Source: Rhodococcus sp. OK302
GTDB taxonomy: Bacteria > Actinomycetota > Actinomycetes > Mycobacteriales > Mycobacteriaceae
Direction: 5' to 3'
Assembly: GCF_002245895.1 (NCBI RefSeq)
Contig: NZ_NPJZ01000001.1
Location: forward strand, 5,201,501 to 5,265,500
Length of the DNA stretch: 64,000 bases
The position numbers and the translations under genes were made by a program. Positions 41,901-51,887 of this stretch are shown one piece after another (position 1 is the stretch's first letter; every line of letters begins with the position of its first letter). The notes under the pieces were generated by a model. The model was not told the origin of the DNA and did not search any database. It saw only the letters and a program-made list of their open reading frames with translations.

Positions 41901-44900
41901 ATGCGGGTGTAGACCTCGGCCAGCGTCGTGCGGCCTTCGTCGGTTGCGCGGGTAGCCCACCACTTCGCCTGGGCGGCAACGGTGGAACCCGATCCGATGA
42001 AGTTCTCGACCGACAGTGTTTCGCTGCCGAGCCAGATGCGGGCCAGATCCTCACGCGCACTTGCCCAACGGTCGTCGAGCAGAACTGCCTTCTGGGCGTC
42101 GAATGCCGGAGCAACCAGACGCGGCCAGTCGGAACCGAGCTCAGCCGATACGAGATCGACCAGTTCGGTGTCTTCGACCGTTGCGACAGCAGCTTCTTCA
42201 TTGAGGCCGAGCTGCTCGAGCACGAGGCGTGCAGCCGAAGCCAGAACGCCGTTACGGCCTGTGATGTTCTCGGTGAATTCGCCGAGGGCTGCTGCGTCGA
42301 CGGTTCCGCCGCTGCCGCCGCCGGTAGCCGGCAGAGCAACACTGACGCCGCGAGCCGCGCCGACCGAAGCCACAGCGCTGTCGATGACAGCGTCCACAGC
42401 TGCTGCGTCGGCAAGTGCGCCGGAGCTCAGTCCACCGAGGTCGCCGCCGCGGATGCTGGCGCCGTCACGAGTACCGAGCGCAACCGCTGCGGTGACGTGA
42501 TGTGCCCAGCCGTCGCCCAGCTCCCAAACCTTCTTGACACGGTCGGCAATGTAGCCGGGGCGCTTGCCCGAAGGTCCGAAGACCTTGCGGAGGTGATCGT
42601 TGATCGAATCGGAAAGAACCGGTCCGAACGGCTTGTACGTACGAGCCAACTTGTCGACGGTGGCGCCGAGCGAGCCCATGTCCGCATCTGCCGCACCGTC
42701 GATGGCGCCGAGAGAAAGCTCGGAGCCGAGGTCGACGAGGAGCTGGTTACGACGTGAGGAAACTCCGTCGCACAGTGCCTCTATCGTGTCAGCAGGGCCG
42801 ACCTGATCGGGACGCAGCTTGGTCCAGAGGCTGATCAGAACCTTGGTGGCGTCAGGCGCCTTGAAGGTGAGATCGTCCGGACGCGGCCCGCTGGATGTGG
42901 CGACCGGAGCGGCAGCAGCAGCCGGAGCGGCGGCGGCAGTCGGAGCAGCAGCAGCGGGTGCTTCCACGTCGTCATCGTCGTCGACAGCCGGATCGACGTC
43001 CGTGCCGTAAACGATTCCGGCTTCACGCTCGATGTTCAGGACCTCGACCGGGTAACCGAAGCGGCCCGGCAGCTTGAGGGTCTGCGACGCAAGGTTCGCG
43101 ACGGTCGGGACTGCGCCCAAACCGATTTCGATGAAGCGCTCGACTCCGAGACCGCCGTCAGCTTCGTCGGCGAAGAGCAGATCCTGCGTCTCGATCCAGC
43201 GAACCGGGCTGGCGAACTGCCAGGCCAACAATTCACTGAGGATGGTGCGTGCCAGATCAGAAGGATGCTTCGCGGCATTGTCGAAATCTGCGAGCACCGC
43301 CTGAAGTGGCTCGGACGGAACCAGATCGGCGATCTCCTGCACGAACTCACGTCGCAGCGAGAACGGCTTGGGAACCAGGTTCGGGATGTAGCGGCCGATC
43401 AGGATGGCCGGATCGATGTCCTGCGGAAGCAGATCCAGAAGGACGCGACGGAAATCGTCTACACCGCCACGCAAAACCGTGGAGTGGAACGGAACGTCGA
43501 TGCCCGGGATCTGGATGTAGGCGCGCTTGCCACCGAAAGCAGCACGGCGGATGTCGATTTCCTTCTCGAGAGCCTCGAGACCGGCGATGGTGCCGGCGAT
43601 CGCGTACTGCGAGCCACGCAGGTTCAGGTTGACGATCTCGAGGTATTCGCTCGACGCGGCAGCAACCGAATCGACGAAGTCCTTCAGATCCTCGTCGGCA
43701 ACGCCGATCTGCGAGGGACGGATTGCGGAAAGGCGGTAGTTGGAACGACCAGCCTCGTCGCGCGGCACCAGAGCATGCATGGCCGAACCACGCTGGAACA
43801 CAACTTCGAGCACAGCCTCGAGAGGCAGAACTCCGGCGACGGCTGCGAGAGCGTTGTACTCACCGACCGAGTGACCGGCCAGCAGTGCACCCTCGACGAA
43901 GGCGCCCGACTCACGCAGTTCTGCAACCTGGGCAACACCGAGAACCGCCATCGCGACCTGAGTGAACTGCGTCAGGTGCAGAACACCGTCGGGATGCTTG
44001 TGCTCGACACCGCGAGCCTTGACGATCACCGGGTTGTCGCGCACCACAGCAAGAATGGAGAATCCGAGAGCCTTACGGGTGTGCTTGTCGGCACGATCCC
44101 AGATCTCACGAGCAGCCTTGGAGCGAGCACGGGCGTCGAGGCCCATGCCCGGACGCTGGATGCCCTGACCGGGGAACGCGTAGACAGTCTTCGGGGCGGC
44201 GGTGCGTCCCGTGGCGACCATGACGAGTTCGCCGTCGATGCGGCAACCGACCTCGACGATTTCGGCACCCTGATCGATGCCGACCCGATCGACACGAACG
44301 TCGATCGTGGCGCCGGGGCGAACCATGCCGAGGAAGCGAGCGGTCCACGCGGTCAGACGACGCGGCGGAGTGCGGGTTTCGCTGGGATCGACTGCGGTGA
44401 CAACCTGCTGGGCTGCAGCGGAAAGCCACATGCCGTGCACGATCGGGCTTCCGAGGCCGGCCAACAGTGCGGCGTTGTCGGACGTGTGGATCGGGTTGTG
44501 GTCACCGGAGACCTGGGCGAAAGCGCCCATGCTGACCGGAGCCAGGATCTTGGCGTCACGGCGACGACGACGCGGGGTGTCGATGGCAGCGTCGGTGATC
44601 GATCCGCCGGCGCGTGCCGGGTCGGCGAGTTCGCCGGCGCCGGTGCGTCCACGGATGGCGAAGCGCTCGGTCATGGTGACCACGGCGGGGGCGTCGAGGC
44701 CCTCACCGAGCATGGCGCCAACCTCGACCTTGACCTCGACAACACGACCGAGGTCGGTATCGAGAACCGAAGCAACCTCGGCGTTGACAACAAGAATGCT
44801 TGTCTCGGAGGGCAGCTCACCGACAAGTTCGACGGTGTGATCCAGGTGAACCAGATCGAGCATGCCTTCGATGACGGAGAGACTGTCGAGCTTGGCTGCG

Positions 44901-47900
44901 CCGAGCACGGCGAAGACAGCAGGCCAGCAAGCTCCGACGACGACGTCCGGAACAGCCTTACCACTGACGCTCAGCGACGCGGGCAGACCGGAACCGGTGA
45001 CACCGGCATGATCGGCGATGCGATCGGGAACCCACGCGACATTGACGCGCGCCGTGCCGTTCTTGACGGTCGGAAGTTCCTGTCCGGCAGCAACTGCCAG
45101 GAGTGCGGACATCGCAGCTTCGGCATCGGCCTCGGTGACAACCGGAGCGCCACCGTCGACGACGGATGCCGGGATGGTGATGGTGATGTCAACGGACTTG
45201 TCTGCCACCAACGGAACCGAAAGCAGAACGTGCGCCTCGTCGACGACGGTCAGGCTCGCACCGGTAGTGCCGTGAACAGCCTTTTCTGCCGACTGAGCGG
45301 ACCACTGATCGAGATCGCCGAGGCGACGGACCGGGTTCTGGGTCAGACGACCGGCCCACTGGAGATCTGGTGCCGAGAGAACAGCGTCGAGCAGTCCGGG
45401 AGCGGCATCCTGGTGACGACGGCTCGCGAGGGTCACCGGAGTTGTTCCGGCAGCGACCAACTCGTCGTACGTGGCCTTCTCGAAGCGATCGAGCAGGGCG
45501 CCGACGGGCTCGTCGACCTCGGTGATGCCGGCAACGGCAACAGTTCCGGGGATGACGCAGACCTGATCGGCGGTGTACCGCGGATCGTGTGCCTGCCACA
45601 GGGAATCGCTACGCCACCAGCGACGTACGTCGCCGTCGACAACCGGTACGAAGTTGACGGGCTTGCCCGGCGTCTTGCACAGGGAGATGAAGAACGAGAT
45701 GTCGGCCGGGTGCAGAACCGTGGTGTTGTAGTCCGGGTACGACGCCTGCAGAGCGCAGATCGCAGCCTCGGGACGCTCGAGCGTTGCAGCGTCAGCGAAC
45801 AGGGTCGGGATGGGGCCACGGTCGACCGGGTGCAGACGAGCCTCGGCGCGCTGCAGCATTTCGCCGAAGCGTGCACGCCAGCTGATATCGAGCCACGGGC
45901 TCGACGTTGCCTCGGCAATTGCGTCCTGCAGGTCTGCGCCGCAGTCGAATTCCTTGGCAGCATCGATGCCGACGGTCAGCTCGAGGTAACGACGCAACCA
46001 CTGCGCGTACGTCATTGTCTCGACGTCACCGAAGTACGGCTTGGCCGTGACGTTGAGCGCGGCAATGATTTCGTCACGACGCTCGGCAACGGCGTCGGAA
46101 TCACCGGCGACCTCGTCGAGGAGGCGTCCGGTGCGCGAAGCGGCATTGTCGATCTCGTGAATGTCGGCACCGAGTTGGCTACGGCCCGAAGCCATTCCGC
46201 CTTCGGCAGTGCCGGCGCCGACCCAGTCCGGGGTACCCGGTGTGTCGACCAGAAGCTGCTTGACCTCGGGCGAGGTGGTTGCCTCGAGCGTTGCCATGGC
46301 AGCGGTTCCGACGAGGATGCCGTCGACGGGCATTGCCGGGAAGCCGGCTGCGGCCGACCAACGGCCGGTCAGGTAATCAGCTGCGCGCTCGGGTGTTCCG
46401 ATGCCGCCGCCGACGCAGATGACCAGGTTCGGACGCGCACGCAGTTCGGCGTAGGTGTCGAGAAGCAGGTCGTCGAGGTCTTCCCACGAGTGGTGTCCGC
46501 CGGCGCGGCCGCCTTCGATATGGACGATGACCGGGAAGTTCGGAACCTCGTTGGCAATGCGGATCACGGAGCGGATCTGCGCCACGGTGCCGGGCTTGAA
46601 CGCGATGTTGGTGATGCCGATTTCGGAGAGCTCGTCGATAAGGGCAACTGCCTCTTCGAGTTCCGGGATTCCGGCGGTGACGATGACACCGTCGATGGGT
46701 GCACCGGCGGTGCGAGCGCGCTGCACGAGGCGCTTGCCACCGAGCTGCAGCTTCCACAGGTACGGGTCGAGGAAGAGGGAGTTGAACTGGATCGCGCGGC
46801 CCGGTTCGAGCAGCATCTTCAGTTCTGCGACACGGTCTTCGAAGATTTCTTCGGTGACCTGGCCACCACCGGCGAGCTCGGCCCAGTGGCCGGCGTTTGC
46901 TGCGGCAGCAACGATCTTGGCGTCGACTGTCGTCGGCGTCATGCCGGCGAGCAGGATCGGCGAGCGACCGGTCAGCTTCGTGAAGGCGGTCTCGACGCCG
47001 ATGCGTCCACCGGGCAACGTAACCGGCTTGGGCGCGAATTCGGTCCACGAACGTGAGACCTCAGGCGTAGCACCGGGAGTGAGCAGGTTGCGGTGTCCGC
47101 CGCGAGTGGCAGCAGCGATGATGCCGATGCCCTGTCCGCGCAGCGACGACGCCGTCATGCGGGTCAGCTGGTCACTCGGTCCGAGATCGAGGATCCACTG
47201 TGCGCCGGCCTCGATGGCGCCATCAACTTCCTGTACCCAGTCGACCGGATCGACGAGCACTGCCTGCGCGAGTGCGCGGGCGCGATCTGCGTCCAGGCCG
47301 CAGCGGATTGCCCAGCTACCGACCAGGTCGATGGCGTCGGCAAGTGCCGGGTGGTGGAAGCCGATCTCGGTATCGAGCGGGTCGAAGGACGGCGCGAATA
47401 CCGAACCGCCACGCTTCTTGCCTTCGCGTTCACGCGCTTCTTCAGCTTCGATCTGCTCGCAGCGTTCCTGAACACGCGCAAGCTGAGCGGGAGGTCCGGC
47501 GAGGACAACGCGGCGGCGGCCGTTACGGATGGCGAGAACAGCTGCGCGGTCGGGCGTCGTGGTCTCGGCCAGTTCGGCAACTACAGCGGCCAGTCGCTCG
47601 GGATCGACGTTGGATACTGCAACCATCGGCTTGCCGGCGGCACTCGCGATGATTCCGCGGCGACGTCCGACCAGGCTGGCTGCAGCACCGACGAGCTGTG
47701 CGACGGCCAGAAGTTCCCCGTCGTCGTTTCCACGAGCGGCAACGGCAGCGGTCGCAAGAACGCCCTGCGAGTGGCCGATGACAGAAACGGGCGCATGAAC
47801 GGCGGTATCGAGACCCTGCGCAGTGAGCGCACGCAACGCCGCAAGCTGCGTGAGGAACACACCGGGAAGTGAAACTGGTGCCGCGGTGAGTGCTGCAGCA

Positions 47901-48271
47901 GACGGTCCTGCCGGCTTCTCACCTTCTTCTTCGTCCACGATCTCGGCTTCGAGCATCCACGCGATCGGATCGAAACCGATCGGGCGCACAACCACGAGAT
48001 CCTGAGCAACGGGAGCGAGGCGCGCAGCTGCATCGTTGACCAGATCGGTCAGAACCGGCTCGAGACCGTTGTCGCGGCTGAGTTCTTCGAGCGTGCTGAG
48101 CCACGGAGCACCCTGCCCACCGAACGCAACCGCGTACGGGAGTCCGTTGTTCAGTGAATCGACGAGGGCACCTTTGCTGGTCGTGCGAGAAACTCCCCCG
48201 TCGACGCCAACGCGGCGTCCGTCCTTCGAGTCGCGTCCGTTTCCTGTAGGTGTCGTGTCATCGATCGTCAC
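38966..48271 (-). CDS. fas: Type I fatty acid synthase
   Basis: 3101 aa (M. tuberculosis Fas is ~3070), a fusion of all FAS activities in fungal alpha-beta order. AT with GHSQG (166-170); FMN enoyl reductase ~450-700; dehydratase ~1150-1350; malonyl/palmitoyl transferase with GHSVGEY ~1470; an Ala-rich linker ~1770-1790; ACP with DLGSELSLG as the pantetheine site; ketoreductase with VVTGASKGSIAAS ~2150; ketosynthase with Cys in VAACATAAVS ~2740 and KHDTSTAANDPNE and GHAKGG histidines. It makes C16-C26 acyl-CoAs for phospholipids and mycolates. The GTG at 48271 has AGGAGAGG. It forms an operon with acpS. Confidence 0.96.
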   Translation of the reverse strand: MTIDDTTPTGNGRDSKDGRRVGVDGGVSRTTSKGALVDSLNNGLPYAVAFGGQGAPWLSTLEELSRDNGLEPVLTDLVNDAAARLAPVAQDLVVVRPIGFDPIAWMLEAEIVDEEEGEKPAGPSAAALTAAPVSLPGVFLTQLAALRALTAQGLDTAVHAPVSVIGHSQGVLATAAVAARGNDDGELLAVAQLVGAAASLVGRRRGIIASAAGKPMVAVSNVDPERLAAVVAELAETTTPDRAAVLAIRNGRRRVVLAGPPAQLARVQERCEQIEAEEAREREGKKRGGSVFAPSFDPLDTEIGFHHPALADAIDLVGSWAIRCGLDADRARALAQAVLVDPVDWVQEVDGAIEAGAQWILDLGPSDQLTRMTASSLRGQGIGIIAAATRGGHRNLLTPGATPEVSRSWTEFAPKPVTLPGGRIGVETAFTKLTGRSPILLAGMTPTTVDAKIVAAAANAGHWAELAGGGQVTEEIFEDRVAELKMLLEPGRAIQFNSLFLDPYLWKLQLGGKRLVQRARTAGAPIDGVIVTAGIPELEEAVALIDELSEIGITNIAFKPGTVAQIRSVIRIANEVPNFPVIVHIEGGRAGGHHSWEDLDDLLLDTYAELRARPNLVICVGGGIGTPERAADYLTGRWSAAAGFPAMPVDGILVGTAAMATLEATTSPEVKQLLVDTPGTPDWVGAGTAEGGMASGRSQLGADIHEIDNAASRTGRLLDEVAGDSDAVAERRDEIIAALNVTAKPYFGDVETMTYAQWLRRYLELTVGIDAAKEFDCGADLQDAIAEATSSPWLDISWRARFGEMLQRAEARLHPVDRGPIPTLFADAATLERPEAAICALQASYPDYNTTVLHPADISFFISLCKTPGKPVNFVPVVDGDVRRWWRSDSLWQAHDPRYTADQVCVIPGTVAVAGITEVDEPVGALLDRFEKATYDELVAAGTTPVTLASRRHQDAAPGLLDAVLSAPDLQWAGRLTQNPVRRLGDLDQWSAQSAEKAVHGTTGASLTVVDEAHVLLSVPLVADKSVDITITIPASVVDGGAPVVTEADAEAAMSALLAVAAGQELPTVKNGTARVNVAWVPDRIADHAGVTGSGLPASLSVSGKAVPDVVVGACWPAVFAVLGAAKLDSLSVIEGMLDLVHLDHTVELVGELPSETSILVVNAEVASVLDTDLGRVVEVKVEVGAMLGEGLDAPAVVTMTERFAIRGRTGAGELADPARAGGSITDAAIDTPRRRRRDAKILAPVSMGAFAQVSGDHNPIHTSDNAALLAGLGSPIVHGMWLSAAAQQVVTAVDPSETRTPPRRLTAWTARFLGMVRPGATIDVRVDRVGIDQGAEIVEVGCRIDGELVMVATGRTAAPKTVYAFPGQGIQRPGMGLDARARSKAAREIWDRADKHTRKALGFSILAVVRDNPVIVKARGVEHKHPDGVLHLTQFTQVAMAVLGVAQVAELRESGAFVEGALLAGHSVGEYNALAAVAGVLPLEAVLEVVFQRGSAMHALVPRDEAGRSNYRLSAIRPSQIGVADEDLKDFVDSVAAASSEYLEIVNLNLRGSQYAIAGTIAGLEALEKEIDIRRAAFGGKRAYIQIPGIDVPFHSTVLRGGVDDFRRVLLDLLPQDIDPAILIGRYIPNLVPKPFSLRREFVQEIADLVPSEPLQAVLADFDNAAKHPSDLARTILSELLAWQFASPVRWIETQDLLFADEADGGLGVERFIEIGLGAVPTVANLASQTLKLPGRFGYPVEVLNIEREAGIVYGTDVDPAVDDDDDVEAPAAAAPTAAAAPAAAAAPVATSSGPRPDDLTFKAPDATKVLISLWTKLRPDQVGPADTIEALCDGVSSRRNQLLVDLGSELSLGAIDGAADADMGSLGATVDKLARTYKPFGPVLSDSINDHLRKVFGPSGKRPGYIADRVKKVWELGDGWAHHVTAAVALGTRDGASIRGGDLGGLSSGALADAAAVDAVIDSAVASVGAARGVSVALPATGGGSGGTVDAAALGEFTENITGRNGVLASAARLVLEQLGLNEEAAVATVEDTELVDLVSAELGSDWPRLVAPAFDAQKAVLLDDRWASAREDLARIWLGSETLSVENFIGSGSTVAAQAKWWATRATDEGRTTLAEVYTRIADAAVTAESDAPEWAGEVAVVTGASKGSIAASVTGKLLAGGATVFVTTSRLDGKRLGFYRDLYRENARAGAALWVVPANMASYTDVDALIDWIGNDATENAGGAKKLIKPAMTPTMLFPFAAPRVGGELSDAGARAEMEMRVLLWSVERLIGGLSKIGYDSDVDTHLHVVLPGSPNRGTFGGDGAYGEAKASLIAVVNRWKAERNWAERVTLAHAIIGWVRGTGLMGHNDPIVDAVEAAGVRTWSTQEMATELLKTATAESRRSAAKAPLEIDLTGGLSEANLDLGALAREAADVAELAEAVDEAVDESSILALPAPARIDATIKAPSWPELDTNPSDLVVIVGAGELGPYGSSRTRFEMEVDEQLSAAGVLELAWNTGLIVWENDPKAGWYDVESGDLVPEAEIADKYHDTVVERCGIRRYVDEGHMIDNTAPLLTSVFLDKDLSFVVGSEAEAQAFVESDPENTVASVSAESGDWTVTRRAGTEIRVPRKMKLTRSVGGQIPTNFDVTKWGIPADMAGSVDRVGLWNIVATVDAFLTGGFTPSELLRWVHPSLVANTQGTGMGGMTSMRSLYIDTLLGENRPNDILQEALPNVIAAHVVQSYVGGYGSMVHPVAACATAAVSVEEGVDKIRLGKATLVVAGGFDDLSAEGIIGFGDMSATAKTSDMHAKGIEDRRFSRANDRRRGGFVESAGGGTILLARGDLALEMGLPVLGVVAWAGSFADGVHTSIPAPGIGALGAGRGGPDSQLALSLNALGVTADDIAVISKHDTSTAANDPNEAELHERLAGALGRSEGAPMFVVSQKSLTGHAKGGAAAFQLIGLCQVLGQGVIPPNRSLDCVDDKMAEFEHLVWARQPLKFGEQLPLRAGLLTSLGFGHVSGLIAVVHPQAFVESVPVAKREAYLAAAQQRTIDGQRRLAKAMCGGDSLYERPADRRLGADGTPAKASRQLEADMLLSEDARLGADDRYRSNLPGCK

Positions 48272-48343
48272 GCGTACGTCCTCTCCTGGTCACCTCTGCG
48301 GCGAGGTGGGATTTGCAGTGTCCTGCCCGGGGCGAATTGCTCG

Positions 48344-48373
48344 CGTATCCACCGAAAAAATCGGCATGATCAA
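48344..48373 (-). promoter_or_regulatory. Candidate fas promoter
   Basis: On the minus strand, -35 TTGATC (48373-48368) and -10 GATACG (48349-48344) with an 18-bp spacer. Start would be near 48337, giving a leader of ~65 nt. Confidence 0.35.
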
Positions 48374-48692
48374 GGCCTCCGTGCACAACAAGGTTTGCAC
48401 AGGATCATGAGGATTTCCTCACGTTTGCCAGCGGGGCGGATTACTGGACTTTCCCGGCGGTGATCTTCCTCACCGCATGCCGAGAAAGTGACTCGCGAGT
48501 AGGTCACAAAGCCCCTGCCAGGGACTGTTACTTGCATTTCCACAAACCTGAGGAACCCCTCATATTTATTGTTACCAATTCGTGACCCTCTTGACGGTTG
48601 GCGCGTCCCGTGCGTTCTACGGCAAAACCTGTCGTACCCCTTCGCTACGTTGAGCGCGTCCATTCGGACCACATTCTCTGGGGGGAGAAATT
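48374..48692. promoter_or_regulatory. fas upstream region with three inverted repeats
   Basis: The gene-free stretch upstream of fas is about 420 bp. TGAGG-N4-CCTCA occurs twice (48408-48421 and 48549-48562). A 7-bp inverted repeat GCGGTGA/TCACCGC lies at 48457-48476. GTGCA/TGCAC (48381-48400) abuts the fas promoter. On the plus strand TTGACG (48591-48596) and TTCTAC (48615-48620), 18 bp apart, may serve the HhH gene. Confidence 0.4.
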
Positions 48693-49394
48693 ATGGGTAT
48701 CACCAACACACAGACAGTCGTCAGCTTCATCGAAAGCGAGCTACCACTCGCCGCCTGGCCACATTGGAACGACGGCTGGCCACAGGAAGCAGAAGCCGCA
48801 ATTCTCGACGCGATCTTCTCGGCTCGCGCCGCCTACGGGACGCCCTCCACCGGCGTCCGGGCCGTCATTGCGAAATGGCGGGACTACCGCCAGTCGAGTA
48901 CGCCGCTCGACGATCTAGCCGCACTCGCAGCTTTCGCAGACCGCGGAGACGAACTGGCGACCATCCTCGGCAACCGTCAGCGAGTGCCGGGCAATTACTC
49001 CACCAAAGCCGAGGGCGCTGCCCGCGCTGCTGCTGCACTGATCACAGCGGAATGCACCGGCAGCAATGACATCAGCGACACCGACGCACATCGAGACGCC
49101 GTCATTTCCGTTCCCGGACTGGGAGTGCGCACCTTCGAACTGCTGCTGTTCCTTTCCGGCACACTCACACCGGATTCACTCGACCTACTGACGCGGTTCG
49201 CCACCGAAGCAGTCGGGAGCGAGGAACAACTGAGCACCGTGGACGCGACGGCACTTCTGACGGCAGTGGCCCACGAACTGGGCGTATCAATCTCAACCCT
49301 GACCCACGCGGCCTGGCGGTATCAACGCACTGCCGAGCAACCTCGACGACAATCAAAACCTGTCGTGGCGGTCGTCCTCGCCGAATCGGCTTGA
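48693..49394 (+). CDS. Helix-hairpin-helix (endonuclease III-fold-like) protein of unknown function
   Basis: 233 aa, all-helical. AILDAIFSARAAYGTP near residue 36, a central RVPGNYSTKAEGAARAAAALI, and a helix-hairpin-helix-like VISVPGLGVRTFELLLFLSG (~140) follow the order seen in EndoIII/HhH-GPD glycosylases. The catalytic Lys/Asp positions and the [4Fe-4S] cysteines of EndoIII are not evident. DNA binding is plausible but activity is unclear. GGGGGGAG is 5 bp before the ATG. Divergent from fas. Confidence 0.65.
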   Translation: MGITNTQTVVSFIESELPLAAWPHWNDGWPQEAEAAILDAIFSARAAYGTPSTGVRAVIAKWRDYRQSSTPLDDLAALAAFADRGDELATILGNRQRVPGNYSTKAEGAARAAAALITAECTGSNDISDTDAHRDAVISVPGLGVRTFELLLFLSGTLTPDSLDLLTRFATEAVGSEEQLSTVDATALLTAVAHELGVSISTLTHAAWRYQRTAEQPRRQSKPVVAVVLAESA

Positions 49395-49487
49395 TCTGGG
49401 GTTTCGCTATTCGAGTGGGTGCCGAGTCCGCTATGCCAGGGTGGTGACTGCGGCAGGTACTGCAGTCGCGTATCCTTTGAATTCCGC

Positions 49488-49569
<82 letters not shown>

Positions 49570-49585
49570 CAAGAAAGAGTTCGAT

Positions 49586-51325
49586 TCAAGAACTCACAGC
49601 AGGTGGGCCCGCCGAAAGGTTGGGTTCACCTGTTTTTCTCGGCGGCCTTCTACCGGCGTGCTCTTCTGCTCTCATCCGTTCAACCATATGTGGGTAGTGC
49701 AGTTCGAACGCTGGTCGTTCGCTGCGAATTCGGGGTAGTTCGATGAAGTTGTGCCGCGGCGGCGGACAGGTGGTTGCCCATTCGAGTGAATTGCCGAACC
49801 CCCACGGGTCGTCGACCGTCACAACCTCCCCGTATCGATAGGACGTGAAAACGTTCCAGACAAAGGGCAACAGCGACGCCCCGAGGACAAACGAACCGAT
49901 CGTGGAGATGGAGTTCAGGGTGGTGAATCCATCCGACGGCAGGTAATCCGCATACCGACGCGGCATACCTTCGGCGCCGAGCCAATGTTGGACCAGAAAC
50001 GTCATATGGAAACCGACGAAGGTCGTCCAGAAATGCCATTTGCCGAGACGTTCGTTCATGAATCGTCCGGTCATTTTCGGAAACCAGAAGTAGATCCCGG
50101 CGTAGCTCGCGAAGACGATGGTTCCGAAGAGAACGTAGTGGAAGTGCGCTACGAGAAAATACGAATCGGTGACGTGGAAGTCGAGTGGCGGACTCGCCAG
50201 AATTACGCCGGAAAGGCCACCGAAGAGGAAGGTGACCAGAAAGCCGATCGAGAACAGCATCGGCGATTCGAAGGTCAACTGCCCCTTCCACATCGTGCCG
50301 ATCCAGTTGAAAAATTTCACTCCGGTCGGCACGGCGATGAGGAAGGTCATCATCGAAAAGAAGGGCAGCAGAACAGATCCCGTGGCATACATGTGATGGG
50401 CCCAGACCGCCGCCGAGAGAGCGGTAATGGCGATGGTCGCGTAGATCAGCCCGAGGTATCCGAAGATCGGTTTGCGGGAGAAGACCGGAAATATCTCCGA
50501 CACGATGCCGAAGAACGGTATCGCCACGATGTACACCTCGGGATGCCCGAAGAACCAGAACAAGTGCTGCCACAAGATCGCACCACCATTTGCGGGATCG
50601 AAGATATGACCGCCGAGGTGTCGGTCCACGAGCAGTCCCATCAGCGCTGCGGTCAGAATTGGGAACGCCAGCAACACCAGGATCATTGTCATGAACACAT
50701 TCCAGGTGAAGATCGGCATCCGGAACATCGTCATTCCGGGTGCGCGCAGGCAGATGACTGTGGTGATCATGTTGACCCCACCGAGGATGGTCCCGACGCC
50801 GGCCAACACCAACCCCATAATCCACAGGTCGGCACCGACGCCGGGCGAATGCAGCGCGTTGGTCAATGGGGAATATCCGGTCCAGCCGAAATCGGCGGCC
50901 CCGCCCGGTGTGAGAAAACCCGAGACGGTGATGAGCGCACCGAACAGGTAGAGCCAGTAGCTCAACGCATTCAGTCGCGGAAACGCCACGTCCGGCGCAC
51001 CGATTTGCAGCGGCAGAATGTAGTTCGCGAAACCGAAGACGATCGGCGTCGCGTACAGCAGCAGCATGATAGTGCCATGCATGGTGAAGAGCTGGTTGTA
51101 CTGCTCAGTCGAGAGAAACTGGAGGCCCGGAACGGCGAGTTCGGTCCGGATCAACAGAGCCATCAATCCGCCGAACATGAAGAATGCGAACGACGTGACC
51201 AGGTACATCACGCCCAACTGCTTGGGGTCGGTGGTGGTGGCAGCGGAATAGAGGAACGAACCCTTGATCCCGTGCCGCTTCGGATAGGGCCGCGAGGGAA
51301 CGAGTTCTGTAACTACTGGGGTCAC
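49586..51325 (-). CDS. ctaD: Cytochrome c oxidase subunit I (aa3 type)
   Basis: 579 aa with 12 transmembrane helices. Haem a, haem a3 and CuB ligands are visible: [28 protein letters not shown] (His-Glu-Val-Tyr), WAHHMYATG, and [10 protein letters not shown]. It is the catalytic subunit of the terminal oxidase. It stands alone, as is common for actinobacterial ctaD. The GTG start at 51325 has no strong ribosome site; other GTG/ATG codons nearby are possible. The CODH in this window would feed the same respiratory chain. Confidence 0.93.
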   Translation of the reverse strand: MTPVVTELVPSRPYPKRHGIKGSFLYSAATTTDPKQLGVMYLVTSFAFFMFGGLMALLIRTELAVPGLQFLSTEQYNQLFTMHGTIMLLLYATPIVFGFANYILPLQIGAPDVAFPRLNALSYWLYLFGALITVSGFLTPGGAADFGWTGYSPLTNALHSPGVGADLWIMGLVLAGVGTILGGVNMITTVICLRAPGMTMFRMPIFTWNVFMTMILVLLAFPILTAALMGLLVDRHLGGHIFDPANGGAILWQHLFWFFGHPEVYIVAIPFFGIVSEIFPVFSRKPIFGYLGLIYATIAITALSAAVWAHHMYATGSVLLPFFSMMTFLIAVPTGVKFFNWIGTMWKGQLTFESPMLFSIGFLVTFLFGGLSGVILASPPLDFHVTDSYFLVAHFHYVLFGTIVFASYAGIYFWFPKMTGRFMNERLGKWHFWTTFVGFHMTFLVQHWLGAEGMPRRYADYLPSDGFTTLNSISTIGSFVLGASLLPFVWNVFTSYRYGEVVTVDDPWGFGNSLEWATTCPPPRHNFIELPRIRSERPAFELHYPHMVERMRAEEHAGRRPPRKTGEPNLSAGPPAVSS

Positions 51326-51479
51326 TGCGCACCGTCACTGTGTAGGGGTGATGTGGGGTTTCCCGTTGCTCCGAAACCGGAAACCTGCACGCCTCTACGA
51401 CACGCCGTGGCACGGCAACTACGACACAGTGTCGGAGATCGCAGGGCGCGGCACAATACATGTCAGGTACCGTCTTAGT

Positions 51480-51887
51480 GTGCCTAAGAACGCTACGAAA
51501 CGCCGACCTGCGCTGATTGCGCTGGTTCTTGTGTCAGCCGCTGGCTGCTTGGCGCTCGGCTGGTGGCAGTGGGAGCGTTTCGAGGCTGTGGGCGGTACTG
51601 GCCAGAACCTCGGTTATGCCTTGCAGTGGCCGCTGTTCGCGGCATTTGTGGTGTACGCATACCGCAAGTTCGTGCAACTCGAGGATGTCGATCCGGAAGA
51701 GGCTGCTGCCGAAGAGTTGGCCGCCGAGCCTCGCGAGATCCCGGCTGACCTGCTTCCGCAGCGCCCCAAGGCTGAGCTCGACGACGTCGAACGTGACGTC
51801 GATGATCCCGAGGCTCGCCAAATGCTCGAATACAACGACTACCTTGCGCAGCTCGCCGCTCGCGAGCCCGATAGGAGCACTACGTGA
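51480..51887 (+). CDS. Small membrane protein (LprD-like neighbour of DUF3817)
   Basis: 135 aa. The N-terminus is basic (PKNATKRRP), followed by a hydrophobic helix with AAGC that could be a weak lipobox, WWQWERFEAVG, a second hydrophobic helix (LQWPLFAAFVVYAYRKFV), then an acidic cytoplasmic tail. The same gene pair is Rv1343c-Rv1342c in M. tuberculosis, there annotated lprD and a DUF3817 gene. The GTG at 51480 is chosen by similarity of the N-terminus. Its stop overlaps the next start (GTGA). Confidence 0.75.
   Translation: MPKNATKRRPALIALVLVSAAGCLALGWWQWERFEAVGGTGQNLGYALQWPLFAAFVVYAYRKFVQLEDVDPEEAAAEELAAEPREIPADLLPQRPKAELDDVERDVDDPEARQMLEYNDYLAQLAAREPDRSTT

Noticed and set aside
42890..42965. 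Ala-rich repeat inside fas as a possible tandem-repeat locus
   Set aside because: It is the normal flexible linker before the ACP domain of type I FAS; no precise DNA repeat unit.
43265..47056. A 1263-codon open frame on the plus strand inside fas
   Set aside because: It is antisense to a well-supported fas coding sequence, has low-complexity Asp/Arg/Gly-rich composition typical of GC-rich shadows, and shows no domain.
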